44,977 nucleotides of DNA from Deltaproteobacteria bacterium. GTDB taxonomy: Bacteria > Myxococcota > Myxococcia > Myxococcales > 40CM-4-68-19. The DNA lies in contig VBKO01000335.1 in NCBI GenBank assembly GCA_005888115.1, positions 1 to 44,977 of the forward strand. The letters run 5' to 3'. The notes below the pieces were generated by a model that was given only the letters and a program-made list of their open reading frames with translations, was not told where the DNA came from and made no database searches. Positions 16,369 to 37,195 of the stretch are shown one piece after another. The translations under genes were made by a program, and so were the position numbers. Within the stretch, counting starts at the first letter, position 1. Each line of letters begins with the position of its first letter.

Positions 16369-16755
16369 ATGGCAGACCTGAATCAGATTGCTGAATCGCT
16401 CAGCTCGCTCACCGTCATGCAGGCGGCCGAGTTGGTGAAGCTGCTCGAGCAGAAGTGGGGCGTCTCGGCCGCCGCGCCGGTGGCCGTGGCCGCCGGACCG
16501 GCCGCTGGCGGTGCCGCGGCCGCCGCCAAGCCGGCCGAGGAGAAGACCGAGTTCACCCTCGTCCTCAACGCGGCGGGCGACAAGAAGATCAACGTCATCA
16601 AGGAAGTTCGCGCGATCACTGGGCTGGGCCTGAAGGAGGCCAAGGACCTCGTCGAAGGTGCTCCCAAGACCGTGAAGGAGGGCCTCTCGAAGGAGGACGC
16701 GAACAAGTTCGTCGAGCAGCTCAAGGCTGCCGGCGCGACCGTTGAGCTGAAGTAA
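16369..16755 (+). CDS. rplL: 50S ribosomal protein L7/L12
   Basis: The 128-residue protein shows the three-part layout of the stalk protein that recruits translation GTPases. It has an N-terminal dimerisation part ([21 protein letters not shown]), an Ala-rich hinge at about 36-56, and a C-terminal factor-binding domain ([23 protein letters not shown]). Length is normal. An AAAAGGAA ribosome-binding site precedes ATG 16369. Confidence 0.97.
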   Translation: MADLNQIAESLSSLTVMQAAELVKLLEQKWGVSAAAPVAVAAGPAAGGAAAAAKPAEEKTEFTLVLNAAGDKKINVIKEVRAITGLGLKEAKDLVEGAPKTVKEGLSKEDANKFVEQLKAAGATVELK

Positions 16756-16775
16756 CGGATTTCTCTAGGAATAGG

Positions 16776-16824
16776 CCGGCGCCGACGGGGGTTCCTCAAG
16801 ATCCCCCGCCGGTGCCGGAGTTTT
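16776..16824 (+). terminator. Attenuator-like hairpin between rplL and rpoB
   Basis: A 16-bp stem (arms 16776-16791 and 16803-16818, one G-U pair and one mismatch) with an 11-base loop is followed by AGTTTT. The place matches the known rplL-rpoB attenuator of E. coli, which lets only part of the transcripts continue into rpoBC. The T-run is short, so partial termination is the likely effect. Confidence 0.7.
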
Positions 16825-16896
16825 CGCTTCGGGCAGGTCCGAGGGGTGTTTCCGGCAGTCTCCGGATGTCCTTAGAGCAAGGGAGCGATCGCTGAC

Positions 16897-21093
<4,197 letters not shown>

Positions 21094-21154
21094 CCAGGGC
21101 GTCGAGCCGGGAGCCGCAGGCCGTCATCCCCAACGTTTTGGAAGGAGCGTGGAC

Positions 21155-25366
<4,212 letters not shown>

Positions 25367-25390
25367 GCCGGCGGTACCGAAGATGCAGTT

Positions 25391-25418
25391 GCGGAGGGCG
25401 CCTTCGGGCGCCCTCCGC
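25391..25418 (+). terminator. Hairpin with UUCG loop after rpoC
   Basis: A perfect 12-bp stem (GCGGAGGGCGCC / GGCGCCCTCCGC) closed by TTCG starts 25 bases after the rpoC stop. The extra-stable tetraloop and position indicate the end of the rpoBC transcript. There is no T-run, so termination may need Rho, or the hairpin may just protect the 3' end. Confidence 0.7.
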
Positions 25419-25464
25419 GCTTCGGCCGTTGACGCGGGCGCTGCCTCGCCCAAGACTGCCGCGT

Positions 25465-25653
25465 ATGCGATTCGTCCTGGCTCTCGCCGCTGCTCTCTGC
25501 CTGTTCGGGTGCGCGCACTCGCCCGAGACCCCGCAGCGCGCCGCCTGCCCCGACTCCGAGATGGCCTCGCAATGCACGTCCGGCGGGCTCAAGTGCGAGG
25601 TGGACGAGAAACGCTCCTGCCAGCTCTGCAAGTGCGAACGGATGGCGTTCTGA
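25465..25653 (+). CDS. Small cysteine-rich lipoprotein
   Basis: The 62-residue protein starts at ATG 25465, after an open frame without other support. Residues 1-16 form a lipoprotein signal with lipobox LFGC (Cys16 to be lipidated), so it should be membrane-anchored. The mature 46 residues hold six further cysteines (CPDSE, SQC, KCE, SCQLCKC), suggesting disulfides or metal binding. I do not recognise the family. Its stop is only one base from the stop of the convergent OmpA-type gene. Confidence 0.6.
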   Translation: MRFVLALAAALCLFGCAHSPETPQRAACPDSEMASQCTSGGLKCEVDEKRSCQLCKCERMAF

Positions 25654-25654
25654 G

Positions 25655-27205
25655 CTAGTCGGGTGCGGGCACCTCGTCCAGGATGGGGCGGCGTTCCAGG
25701 ACGCGGAACTCGACGCGGCGGTTCGCTTCGCGACCGGTCCGGGTGACGTTGGTGGCCAGCGGCCGCGAGGGACCGAACCCGCGCGCCTCCAGCCGCGCGC
25801 GCTCGATCCCGTGCGAGACCAGGTAGGCGGCCACCGATCCGGCGCGGGCCTGCGACAGTACGGTGTTGGTCCGCCCGCTGCCGGTCGAATCGGTGTGCCC
25901 CTCGACCTGCACGCGCACCACGTCGGGGTGGTTCTTCAGCACGCTCACCACCTGGTCCAGCATGGCGAAAGAGCGCGGGCGGATCCGCGCGCTGCCAGGC
26001 GCGAACTGGACCTTCTCCAGGATGTCGATGCGGTCCTCGCGCATCGCCACCTTCTGGCGGCGGGACATGGGGCAGCCGCGGTTGATCACCGGCCCCTTCT
26101 CCAGCGGGCAGTTATCGAGGATGTCGGGAATGCCGTCGTCGTCGCTGTCGCGCTCCTCGGCCTCGCGCAGCGCCCGCCCGCGCGCCGCGGCCCGCTCCTC
26201 CGAGTCCTTCAAGCCGTCCCGGACGGCGCCGCGGGACGCGACGGCCGCCGCTTCTTCCTCGGCCTGAGCCAGGGCGTCGCGCAGCGCCCGCGCAGCGGCG
26301 AGCTCGGCGAGGAGCGCGTCGACGGGCGGGGCGGGCGGAGCGGCGGCTGCGCACGCGGCGGGAGCGTAGCGGACGGAGACGACCAGGCGGAGGTCGGGCG
26401 CGCCGAGCCCGTCGGAAAGGCGTGTGCCCGCCGCTCCGTCGAACGCAAGGCGCCCGAGCGCGCAGGCGCGGACGCCCAGGCGCCACTCGGCCGGCGTGGT
26501 GAGAAACGAGAGGTCGCGCACCGAAGTCTGCGCTTCCAGCTCGAGATAGGCGCGAAGGGCCGGCGCGAGGGAGTAGATCCCCGCCGCGCGCAGACCGATC
26601 TGGCTGCCCAGCCGCGCGGTTCCGAGGTCCCGGGGCGGCCGGAAACGCACCAAGGCGTTGCCGAGGAGCTCTACCCGGTCGGAGAGGCGGCGGCTGCCGG
26701 AGAGGAGCGCCTCGACCCCCAACCGCCCGTCGCCGGTCAGCGCCTGCGGCTGCGAGGTTGCCAGCTCCAGCGTGGCCTGCGCGGCGAGCGCAAGCGCAGG
26801 CGTCGAGAGGAGCGCTCCGCGCACGCCGACGCGCACGTCGCCGAGGCCTCCCCCGAGGAGGGACCCCCCGGGGCCGCCGAGGTCGCCGTCCTCGCGCAGG
26901 GTGACGGGGATCTGGACGGACAGCGAGATGCGCGAATCGACCCGGCCCTGCATCGAGATCCAGCCGCCCAGCCGGCGGTCGATGCGGGGCGGGGAAGGCC
27001 GGACCGGATTCAGGGCGCCGTCGAGCAGGAGCTGCAGCTCGATCGGGTCGACACCCTCGGGAAGCGGCCTTGCTCCCTCGACGCCCACCGTCCCGTCGCC
27101 GCCGCTGGCCGGTCGGAACAGCGACAGATCCACCTCGGGCGCCTGTGCCCCCGCCGGGAGCGCTCCGCACAACAACAGCAGCGCGCCGACCGCGCGAAGG
27201 TGCAT
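25655..27205 (-). CDS. OmpA-family outer membrane protein with thrombospondin type 3-like repeat
   Basis: The 516-residue protein begins with a signal peptide (MHLRAVGALLLLCGALPAGA). Residues to about 310 look like a beta-barrel of alternating strands. A coiled, Ala/Glu-rich helical linker (about 318-372) leads to a calcium-binding repeat (DSDDDGIPDILDNCP), then an OmpA domain with VQVEGHTDSTGS and SQARAGSVAAYLVSHGI that binds peptidoglycan. This is the common myxobacterial layout tying outer membrane to cell wall. Start ATG 27205 has AGGAGG 4 bases before it. The frame continues much further upstream without meaning. Confidence 0.88.
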   Translation of the reverse strand: MHLRAVGALLLLCGALPAGAQAPEVDLSLFRPASGGDGTVGVEGARPLPEGVDPIELQLLLDGALNPVRPSPPRIDRRLGGWISMQGRVDSRISLSVQIPVTLREDGDLGGPGGSLLGGGLGDVRVGVRGALLSTPALALAAQATLELATSQPQALTGDGRLGVEALLSGSRRLSDRVELLGNALVRFRPPRDLGTARLGSQIGLRAAGIYSLAPALRAYLELEAQTSVRDLSFLTTPAEWRLGVRACALGRLAFDGAAGTRLSDGLGAPDLRLVVSVRYAPAACAAAAPPAPPVDALLAELAAARALRDALAQAEEEAAAVASRGAVRDGLKDSEERAAARGRALREAEERDSDDDGIPDILDNCPLEKGPVINRGCPMSRRQKVAMREDRIDILEKVQFAPGSARIRPRSFAMLDQVVSVLKNHPDVVRVQVEGHTDSTGSGRTNTVLSQARAGSVAAYLVSHGIERARLEARGFGPSRPLATNVTRTGREANRRVEFRVLERRPILDEVPAPD

Positions 27206-27279
27206 CCCTCCTCCTCGGGCAGGATATCCGCCCGCCACGATCCGTCGAGGAAACGGCCGGGTCCCCGCGCAGATGGGCG

Positions 27280-28572
27280 CTACTGGGCGCGGCCCAGCGC
27301 GGAGCGGCGGGCCCAGCGCAGCACGGCGAACAGGGCCAGGCCGCCGGCCAGAGTCACCAGGGCGAATCGCAGATCGTCGCCCTTCATGTCCTTGAGGAAG
27401 AGCAGGCATCCTGCGGTGCCCGCCACGGGGATGAGTGGGCCGAACGGCAGCCGGAAGCGCCGCGGGATGTCCGGCTGCAGCCAGCGGAGCACCGGCACCG
27501 CGAGGCAGGTGGAGAGGTACTGGGCGAAGACGGCCACGTTGCCCAGGTCGGAGAGTCGATCGAAGTCCGCCCACAGGGCCAGCGCCATGGTGACCGCGGC
27601 GGTCACCACGATGGCGACCCCCGGAGTCGCGAATCTCGGATGCCGGCGGCCCAGCGCAGGAGGGACCAGCCCGTCGTCCGCCAGCGCGGAGAGATACCGC
27701 GGCCCGACCAGCGCCACCCCGGTGCAGTAGCCGAACGACGATACCGCGGCCCCGACGGTGAGCAGGCGGGCGGCCCACGGACCGGCGAAGGCGGCCGCGG
27801 CCTCGGCCAGCGGCTTGTCCGCGTTCGCCGGGTCCGGATGCGTGCCCATGAAGACGATCTCGACCAGCGCGTAGAGCAGCGTGGCGCCCAGGAGAGCGCC
27901 GAGCAGCGCCAGAGGCACGTTCCGGCGTGGATTGTCGGTCTCTCCAGCAGGAACCGGCACATACTCGAAGCCGGTGCAGGCGAAGAGACCGGCGAGCCCG
28001 CCTAGCCGCAGCGCGGTCAAGGCAGATTCTCCGTGCGGGGGCGGGACGGCGAGGCGATGCGGCTCGATGAAGAAGAGGCCCACCGCCACGAAGCCGAGCA
28101 GGGGCAACAGCTTCGCGCCGCTGAAGACGTCGCTCGCGACTGCGCCCGGCTTCACGCCGCGCCAGTTGAGCAGCGCGAGCGCGGCGACCACGGCGGCCGC
28201 CAGCGCGCCCTGCGCGAGCGGAGCGGCGAGGCTGGGAACGATGTACGACAGGTTCCTGCCCAGAGCGCGCGCCACCGCTGCATAGGAGAGCACCACCGAG
28301 GCGAACGCCATCCAGCCGACCGCGAAGCCCACCCAGTCCCCGAAGGCCGCCCGGGCGTACACGTACGGGCCGCCGCTGCGCTCGGTGCCGGAAGCGACCT
28401 CGCCGAAGCAGAGCCCGACCAGCAGGCACACCCCTCCGACCGCAAACCAGGAGGCCCAGGCGAGCCCGCCCGCGGCCGCGAAGACTCGCGCGGGCAGCAG
28501 GAAGATGCCGCTCCCGATGATTCCGTTGATGCCGATGGCGAGGCAGTCGAGGAGCGTCAAGCGGGACTTCAA
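27280..28572 (-). CDS. APC-superfamily amino acid permease
   Basis: The 430-residue inner membrane protein has about twelve hydrophobic segments. The first, LDCLAIGINGIIGSGIFLLPARV, carries the GSGIF motif of amino acid/polyamine antiporter-like permeases. GGPYVYARAAFGDWVGFAVGW and GFEYVPVPAGETDNPRRNVP follow in the usual order. Start is taken as TTG 28572, with AAGGGGAG about 9 bases before it; the longer frame adds 85 residues that look untranslated. Substrate unknown. It is divergent from rpsL and differs clearly from the permease at 4891. Confidence 0.82.
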   Translation of the reverse strand: MKSRLTLLDCLAIGINGIIGSGIFLLPARVFAAAGGLAWASWFAVGGVCLLVGLCFGEVASGTERSGGPYVYARAAFGDWVGFAVGWMAFASVVLSYAAVARALGRNLSYIVPSLAAPLAQGALAAAVVAALALLNWRGVKPGAVASDVFSGAKLLPLLGFVAVGLFFIEPHRLAVPPPHGESALTALRLGGLAGLFACTGFEYVPVPAGETDNPRRNVPLALLGALLGATLLYALVEIVFMGTHPDPANADKPLAEAAAAFAGPWAARLLTVGAAVSSFGYCTGVALVGPRYLSALADDGLVPPALGRRHPRFATPGVAIVVTAAVTMALALWADFDRLSDLGNVAVFAQYLSTCLAVPVLRWLQPDIPRRFRLPFGPLIPVAGTAGCLLFLKDMKGDDLRFALVTLAGGLALFAVLRWARRSALGRAQ

Positions 28573-28676
28573 GCGAGCGGCTCCCCTTCCGGGCGTCCGG
28601 GCGTGGCAGGATAGCGGGCAAGCGCAACGGGAAGCAACGCGCAGCCGTGGGCCCCGCTCGAGGCCCCGATCGCTGC

Positions 28677-28704
28677 TTGACACAGGGCGACTCGCCGCTA
28701 TCAT
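28677..28704 (+). promoter_or_regulatory. Sigma-70-like promoter of rpsL-rpsG
   Basis: TTGACA (28677-28682) and TATCAT (28699-28704) are separated by 16 bases, about 95 bases before rpsL. Both boxes are near consensus. The rest of the 226-base divergent region before rpsL shows no other gene. Confidence 0.72.
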
Positions 28705-28798
28705 GGCGCGCCCTTTCGCCCCGGGTGGGCGAGGGTCTCTCCTGCTTCCAGGCCGCCGCGGGCATTTTCCGAGGCGGCTCGTCTGTTGAAAGGCACTG

Positions 28799-29170
28799 AT
28801 GCCGACGATCAGCCAGCTCATCCGCAAGGGGCGCGAGAAGGTTGTCTACAAGGGCAAGGCGCCCGCGATGACCCGCTGCCCGCAGAAGCGCGGGGTGTGC
28901 ACCCGCGTCTACACCACCACCCCGAAGAAGCCGAACTCGGCGCTGCGCAAGGTCGCCCGCGTGCGACTCACCAACGGGATGGAGGTCACGAGCTACATCC
29001 CCGGCGTGGGCCACAACCTGCAGGAGCACTCGGTGGTGATGATCCGCGGCGGCCGCGTGAAGGACCTGCCGGGCGTCCGCTACCACATCATCCGCGGGAC
29101 GCTCGATTCCGTCGGCGTCGCCGGCCGCAAGCAGGGCCGCAGCAAGTACGGCGCGAAGCGCCCCACCTGA
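28799..29170 (+). CDS. rpsL: 30S ribosomal protein S12
   Basis: The 123-residue decoding-centre protein has standard length and sequence ([45 protein letters not shown]). The lysines in the [10 protein letters not shown] and GRVKDLPG loops, the usual sites of streptomycin resistance changes, are wild type. It is the first gene of the str operon and is followed by rpsG after 13 bases. Confidence 0.98.
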   Translation: MPTISQLIRKGREKVVYKGKAPAMTRCPQKRGVCTRVYTTTPKKPNSALRKVARVRLTNGMEVTSYIPGVGHNLQEHSVVMIRGGRVKDLPGVRYHIIRGTLDSVGVAGRKQGRSKYGAKRPT

Positions 29171-29183
29171 GGACTACACAGAC

Positions 29184-29654
29184 ATGCCTCGCCGTCGCGA
29201 AGTCGCCAAGCGCAAGATCCTGCCCGATCCGAAGTTCCAGGACCGGCTGCTCGCCAAGTTCATCAACGACATGATGCGGAAGGGCGAGAAGGCCGTCGCC
29301 GAGCGCGTCTGCTACCGCGCCATGGACCTCGTCCAGCAGCGGACCAACGACGATCCGCTCAAGACCTTCAAGAAGGCGCTCGACAACGTGAAGCCGGTGC
29401 TCGAGGTGAAGAGCCGGCGCGTCGGCGGCGCGACCTACCAGGTCCCGGTCGAGGTGCGCCAGGACCGGCGCACGGCGCTCGCCATGCGCTGGCTCATCGA
29501 CTACGCCAAGGAGCGCGGCGAGAAGACGATGGACCAGAAGCTCGCCGCCGAGCTGATCGACGCTTCCAACAACCGCGGCAACGCGGTGAAGAAGCGCGAG
29601 GACACGCACAAGATGGCCGAGGCCAACAAGGCCTTCGCCCACTACCGCTGGTAA
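29184..29654 (+). CDS. rpsG: 30S ribosomal protein S7
   Basis: The 156-residue protein initiates assembly of the 30S head. [19 protein letters not shown] at the start and the conserved [20 protein letters not shown] segment identify it, and the length is standard. In most bacteria fusA and tuf follow directly. Here about 2 kb with a decayed rsgA, an inverted repeat and a divergent gene separate them. Confidence 0.97.
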   Translation: MPRRREVAKRKILPDPKFQDRLLAKFINDMMRKGEKAVAERVCYRAMDLVQQRTNDDPLKTFKKALDNVKPVLEVKSRRVGGATYQVPVEVRQDRRTALAMRWLIDYAKERGEKTMDQKLAAELIDASNNRGNAVKKREDTHKMAEANKAFAHYRW

Positions 29655-29658
29655 CAAA

Positions 29659-29675
29659 CGCTCGCGGAGCGAGCG
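29659..29675 (+). terminator. Short hairpin after rpsG
   Basis: CGCTCGC and GCGAGCG form a perfect 7-bp stem with loop GGA, starting 4 bases after the rpsG stop. No T-run follows. It may close the rpsL-rpsG transcript, which would agree with fusA having its own promoter. Confidence 0.45.
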
Positions 29676-29748
29676 CGTTGAGCAGTCCTGCGGGAGCGCC
29701 CCGCCTCGCGGCGCTTGGACGCGTTTCGGACTACGAGAGGACGGTCCG

Positions 29749-30318
29749 ATGCCGTCGCTCGATCTCCTCGGCTGGACTGCCGATCGCGCTGCCGCCTTCG
29801 CGCCGCACGAAGCGCGCGGCCTGCGCCCGGCGCGGGTCATGTCCGAGCACAAGGGAGGCCTCGCGCTCGCCTGGGAGGCCGGCGAGCTGCTCGGCTCGCC
29901 CGCGCGTGCGCGAGGTGCGCGTCCGCGACGAGCGGGGGCGCCACACCACCGCCCGGCGCGACCTGCTCCTCCTTCCCGACGGCGGGCTCCTGCTCGATAC
30001 GCCGGGAATGCGCGAGCTCCAGCTGTGGGACGCGGAGGAGGGCGTCGCCCGCGCCTTCCCGGACGTCGAAGAGCTCGCCTCCTCGTGCCGGTACGCCGAC
30101 TGCAGCCACGCGGGAGATGCGGGCTGCGCGGTGACCTCCGCGGTCGAGCAGGGAGACCTCGCGCCGGAGCGGCTCGACAGCTACCTTCGGCTCGCCCGCG
30201 AGATGGACCGCCTGCGCGTGCTGCAGGACGAGCGCGCCCGCGCGGAGCGGAAGGCCGGGACAAAAGCGCCCAGCGCGCGCTCCGCTCCCGCCTGCGCGAA
30301 AAGGGCCGCGGGGACTAG
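29749..30318 (+). pseudogene. rsgA: Decayed rsgA (ribosome small-subunit GTPase), internal deletion and frameshifts
   Basis: ATG 29749, with GAGAGGA before it, opens a frame (PSLDLLGWTADRAAAFAPHE, then ARVMSEHKGGLALAWEAGE) that matches the start of RsgA. At about 29895 the homology jumps to another frame, which continues with REVRVRDERGRHTTARRDLL, LLDTPGMRELQLWD and the zinc motif CRYADCSHAGDAGC. Near 30258 the tail returns to the first frame (AQRALRSRLREKGRGD, stop at 30318). The rest of the OB domain and the GTPase P-loop, roughly 180-200 residues, are missing. RsgA matures the 30S subunit. This copy cannot bind GTP. It could be decay or an assembly fault. Confidence 0.8.
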
Positions 30319-30395
30319 AGTGGGTCTCATAACCGGTTCCAGAGGCCGAGCACAGGCAGGCGGAACAAAAACGCGAACGCCGGGCGATCGTCGCA

Positions 30396-30546
30396 GAGTG
30401 CACCGGCGGAGGGGGAAATCCGCTCGCGTGCAAGGGAGGGGCACCGTCGGTGCGCCTGACCGAAGCATCGGCATACGGCACCGCACATCTCTGGCTAAAA
30501 TGTCCCGAACCAGACAGTCAGTTCAGCCGGCTGAACCGGATCGGTT
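30396..30546 (+). repeat. Left arm of a long interrupted inverted repeat
   Basis: This arm matches the reverse complement of 30622-30773. Over 30421-30536 my hand alignment gives 92 identical of 116 positions with no gap; symmetry centre is 30584.5. Near its inner end is a perfect 16-base palindrome GTTCAGCCGGCTGAAC (30521-30536). One frame reads SARVQGRGTVGAPDRSIG and, further on, KMSRTRQSVQPAEPD. The 526 bases from 30319 to 30844 hold no gene I can support other than this structure. Confidence 0.75.
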
Positions 30547-30621
30547 CTTCGCAGGGGTCTGAAACCGGGCATGTGGGTAACAGACGCTGGATAGGCCCGG
30601 CCGTACACGCCGTTGCTCCTC

Positions 30622-30773
30622 ACCGGAATCCAATTCAACCGGCTGAACTAAATGTCTGGTCCGGAACATTTTCGGCAGAGTTGCCCGGTCCGCTAGCCCG
30701 ATGCTGCGGTCAAACGCAGCGACGGGCGCCGTCCCTTGCACGCGAGCGGAGTCCCCTCTGCCGGTCCGCTCTA
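30622..30773 (-). repeat. Right arm of the long interrupted inverted repeat
   Basis: This is the mirrored copy, separated from the left arm by about 75 bases. On the minus strand it reads SARVQGTAPVAAFDRSIG and KMFRTRHLVQPVELD, so peptide similarity to the other arm is kept in frame. The inner palindrome is imperfect here (30633-30648). Two overlapping short frames cross it, and I do not call either as a gene. No transposase is nearby. It could be two inverted copies of a dispersed repeat or one palindromic element. Confidence 0.75.
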
Positions 30774-30844
30774 GCCTCACTGAAAAGCAATGGAAACCCA
30801 GGTCGTGCGTCTTCCGACGGGGAGTGGACACCCAGTGCTCGAGT

Positions 30845-31510
30845 CTAGTGCCCGACCCGCAGCTGCACGCGCAGGCACAGGTTGTCGATGCCCAGGCCGT
30901 GCAGCGGCACGTGGAAGGAGGCGCCGTCGCGCGTGAGCGGGGGGACGCGCAGGTGCACCGGCTCGACGTCCTCGATCATCCCGGTCTGCCCACAAGCGAA
31001 GCAGGCATACAACCCGTCATGGCCTTGGCCGCGGCACTCCGGACAGGGGTAGAACACCGGCACACCCAGCTCGAGCACTCCGCCGAACGCAGCCAGCTCC
31101 GGTGACACGCCGATGGTCAGATCGAGCGCCTCGAGCCGTTCGGACTTGGGCACGTTCCGCGCGGTGAAGTTCCGCAGGACCCGATCGAGCACCTCGTCCA
31201 CGGACGGATCGCGCGCCTCGAAGTCGCGGGTCAGCGAGAGCTGCTCCGGGATCAACGGTTCGGGGCGCAGAGCCATCCCCACCGTCCTCGCGGGGACAGG
31301 CGCGCCGCGGGCCTCGTCGTACGAGGCCCGGCGCTCCGGGTCCGAGAGGACCCGGTAGGCGTCGATCAGGTCTCCGAGCGAGGCGGCGCCTGGTGCGCGG
31401 ACCAAGCTGCCCGGACGGCCCAGCGTCCGTTGCCGATAGGCGGCGCGCACCGCGTCGGAGGCGACTTCGGGGGCTACTCCGAGGATCACGTAGAAATCCC
31501 GTGTCTCCAT
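30845..31510 (-). CDS. J-domain-like protein lacking the HPD motif
   Basis: The 221-residue protein starts at ATG 31510, after GGAGGAGA. Residues 5-70 look like a J domain (DFYVILGVAPEVASDAVRAAYRQ and AYRVLSDPERRASYDEA). The HPD tripeptide needed to stimulate DnaK falls on Pro-Gly-Ser (33-35). Two CxxC pairs (CPECRGQG, CFACGQTG) at about 160-180 recall half of a DnaJ zinc domain. The C-terminal VHLRVPPLTRDGASFHVPLHGLG resembles the DnaJ substrate-binding fold. It may bind substrates without driving DnaK. It is divergent from fusA. Confidence 0.7.
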   Translation of the reverse strand: METRDFYVILGVAPEVASDAVRAAYRQRTLGRPGSLVRAPGAASLGDLIDAYRVLSDPERRASYDEARGAPVPARTVGMALRPEPLIPEQLSLTRDFEARDPSVDEVLDRVLRNFTARNVPKSERLEALDLTIGVSPELAAFGGVLELGVPVFYPCPECRGQGHDGLYACFACGQTGMIEDVEPVHLRVPPLTRDGASFHVPLHGLGIDNLCLRVQLRVGH

Positions 31511-31592
31511 GGGGTTCTCCTCCGAGACAGGGCTGTGGCGCCTCCCTTTTAGGCCGGTCCCGGCGCCCGTCAAGGGCCGGCCCGCCGTTCAC

Positions 31593-31621
31593 TTGACACA
31601 GCGCTCCGGAGCGGATACAAG
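31593..31621 (+). promoter_or_regulatory. Likely promoter of fusA-tuf and the S10/spc genes
   Basis: TTGACA (31593-31598) is followed after 17 bases by TACAAG (31616-31621). It lies about 105 bases before fusA and in the divergent gap with the J-domain-like gene. The -35 is consensus and the -10 fair. It could drive the whole fusA-to-secY run. Confidence 0.65.
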
Positions 31622-31636
31622 CCCCCGCTTTCGCCT

Positions 31637-31659
31637 CTGAGAAGTCAGATCTTTCTCAG
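31637..31659 (+). promoter_or_regulatory. Hairpin in the fusA leader
   Basis: CTGAGAA (31637-31643) and TTCTCAG (31653-31659) pair perfectly around a 9-base loop between the likely promoter and fusA, about 65 bases before the start. It may take part in control of the str operon, for which S7 or S12 are known repressors elsewhere; this is inference. Confidence 0.4.
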
Positions 31660-31725
31660 GCCGTCCTTCATTCCCGTCCTACCGCACGCCCGCGCGAGCG
31701 GGCGCACACTCGCTGGAGTTTCGCC

Positions 31726-33789
<2,064 letters not shown>

Positions 33790-33858
33790 GGGCTGGCGTA
33801 AAACGCCCGGCCCTCCGGCAAGAATTCAAGGAAGCAGTACCCAGCGAGGAGCACGACC

Positions 33859-35064
<1,206 letters not shown>

Positions 35065-35135
35065 GGAAGAGGTTCCAACGTGCGCGGCGGGCGGAAACCC
35101 GCCGCGCGCGCTTCGCTCTTTGAGAAGAGGTTTTG

Positions 35136-35444
<309 letters not shown>

Positions 35445-35446
35445 CC

Positions 35447-36070
35447 ATGGCCACCCTGGACGTCATTGACCTCGATAATCGGAAAGTCGGCACCATCGAG
35501 CTGGCCGACGCGCTGGTCAACGCCTCGCTGGAGAACGCCGACGCGCTCTTCTACGAGACAGTCAAGGCGCAGCTCGCCTCGCGCCGGGCCGGCACCCACG
35601 CGGTGAAGAACCGCTCGCTGGTGTCCGGCGGCGGGAAGAAGCCGTGGCGCCAGAAGGGCACCGGCCGCGCGCGCCAGGGCTCCATCCGCGCCTCGCAGTG
35701 GGTGGGCGGCGGCAAGGCCATGGGCCCCAAGCCGCGCGATTACGAGTACCACGTGCCGAAGAAGGTGCGGAAGGCGGCCATCCGCGCGGCGATCTCCAAG
35801 CGCAACGCCGACAAGGCGCTCTTCATCCTCGACAAGTGGGCGCCGGAAAAGCCCTCCACCAAGGCGGCGGTCGAGGCGTTCGCCCGGCTCGGGATCGAGA
35901 ACGCGCTGGTCATCGACACCAGGAACGAGACGCTCTTCAAGTCGATCCGCAACGTGAGGAAGTACAAGTTCCTGCCCGCCGAGGGCGCGAACGTCTACGA
36001 CATCCTCCGGCACCACGCGCTGGTGCTGACGCAGGCGGGCGCCAAGGCGCTCGAGGGGGCGCTCTCGTGA
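35447..36070 (+). CDS. rplD: 50S ribosomal protein L4
   Basis: The 207-residue protein lines the exit tunnel and in E. coli represses the S10 operon. The conserved loop ([29 protein letters not shown]) and C-terminal [19 protein letters not shown] segment are complete. ATG 35447 starts two bases after rpsJ with only a weak AAGAG before it, so translation probably depends on coupling. The stop overlaps rplW by four bases (GTGA). Confidence 0.96.
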   Translation: MATLDVIDLDNRKVGTIELADALVNASLENADALFYETVKAQLASRRAGTHAVKNRSLVSGGGKKPWRQKGTGRARQGSIRASQWVGGGKAMGPKPRDYEYHVPKKVRKAAIRAAISKRNADKALFILDKWAPEKPSTKAAVEAFARLGIENALVIDTRNETLFKSIRNVRKYKFLPAEGANVYDILRHHALVLTQAGAKALEGALS

Positions 36071-36354
36071 ACCGCTTCGACGTGATCAAGCGGCCGCTCG
36101 ACACCGAGAAGCTGGACCGCATGCGCGATCGCGAGAACAAGTTCGCCTTCGAGATCGACATGCGCGCCAGCAAGACCGAGGTGAAGCAGGCCGTCGAGGC
36201 GCTCTTCAAGGTGAAGGTGACCGGGGTGAAGACCGCGATCGTGCGCGGCAAGCACCGGCGCATCGGCCGCTCCGAAGGGATGCGGCCCAACTGGAAGAAG
36301 GCGATCGTCACCCTCAAGGAGGGCGACGCCATCTCCATCTTCGAGGGGAAATAG
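36067..36354 (+). CDS. rplW: 50S ribosomal protein L23
   Basis: The 95-residue protein sits at the tunnel exit and binds trigger factor and [15 protein letters not shown] and the [25 protein letters not shown] segment identify it; length is normal. It starts at GTG 36067 inside the rplD stop. Confidence 0.95.
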   Translation: MNRFDVIKRPLDTEKLDRMRDRENKFAFEIDMRASKTEVKQAVEALFKVKVTGVKTAIVRGKHRRIGRSEGMRPNWKKAIVTLKEGDAISIFEGK

Positions 36355-36358
36355 GAAC

Positions 36359-37194
<836 letters not shown>

Positions 37195-37195
<1 letters not shown>

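Noticed and set aside
30319-30844. Possible retron, group II intron or CRISPR-like element
   Set aside because: There is no reverse transcriptase, no Cas gene and no regularly spaced direct repeat; only one inverted pair is present.
30450-30848. Short open frames on both strands across the inverted repeat
   Set aside because: They overlap each other on opposite strands, have no ribosome-binding site or known domain, and are explained by the repeat; the in-frame similarity of the arms is reported as a finding instead.
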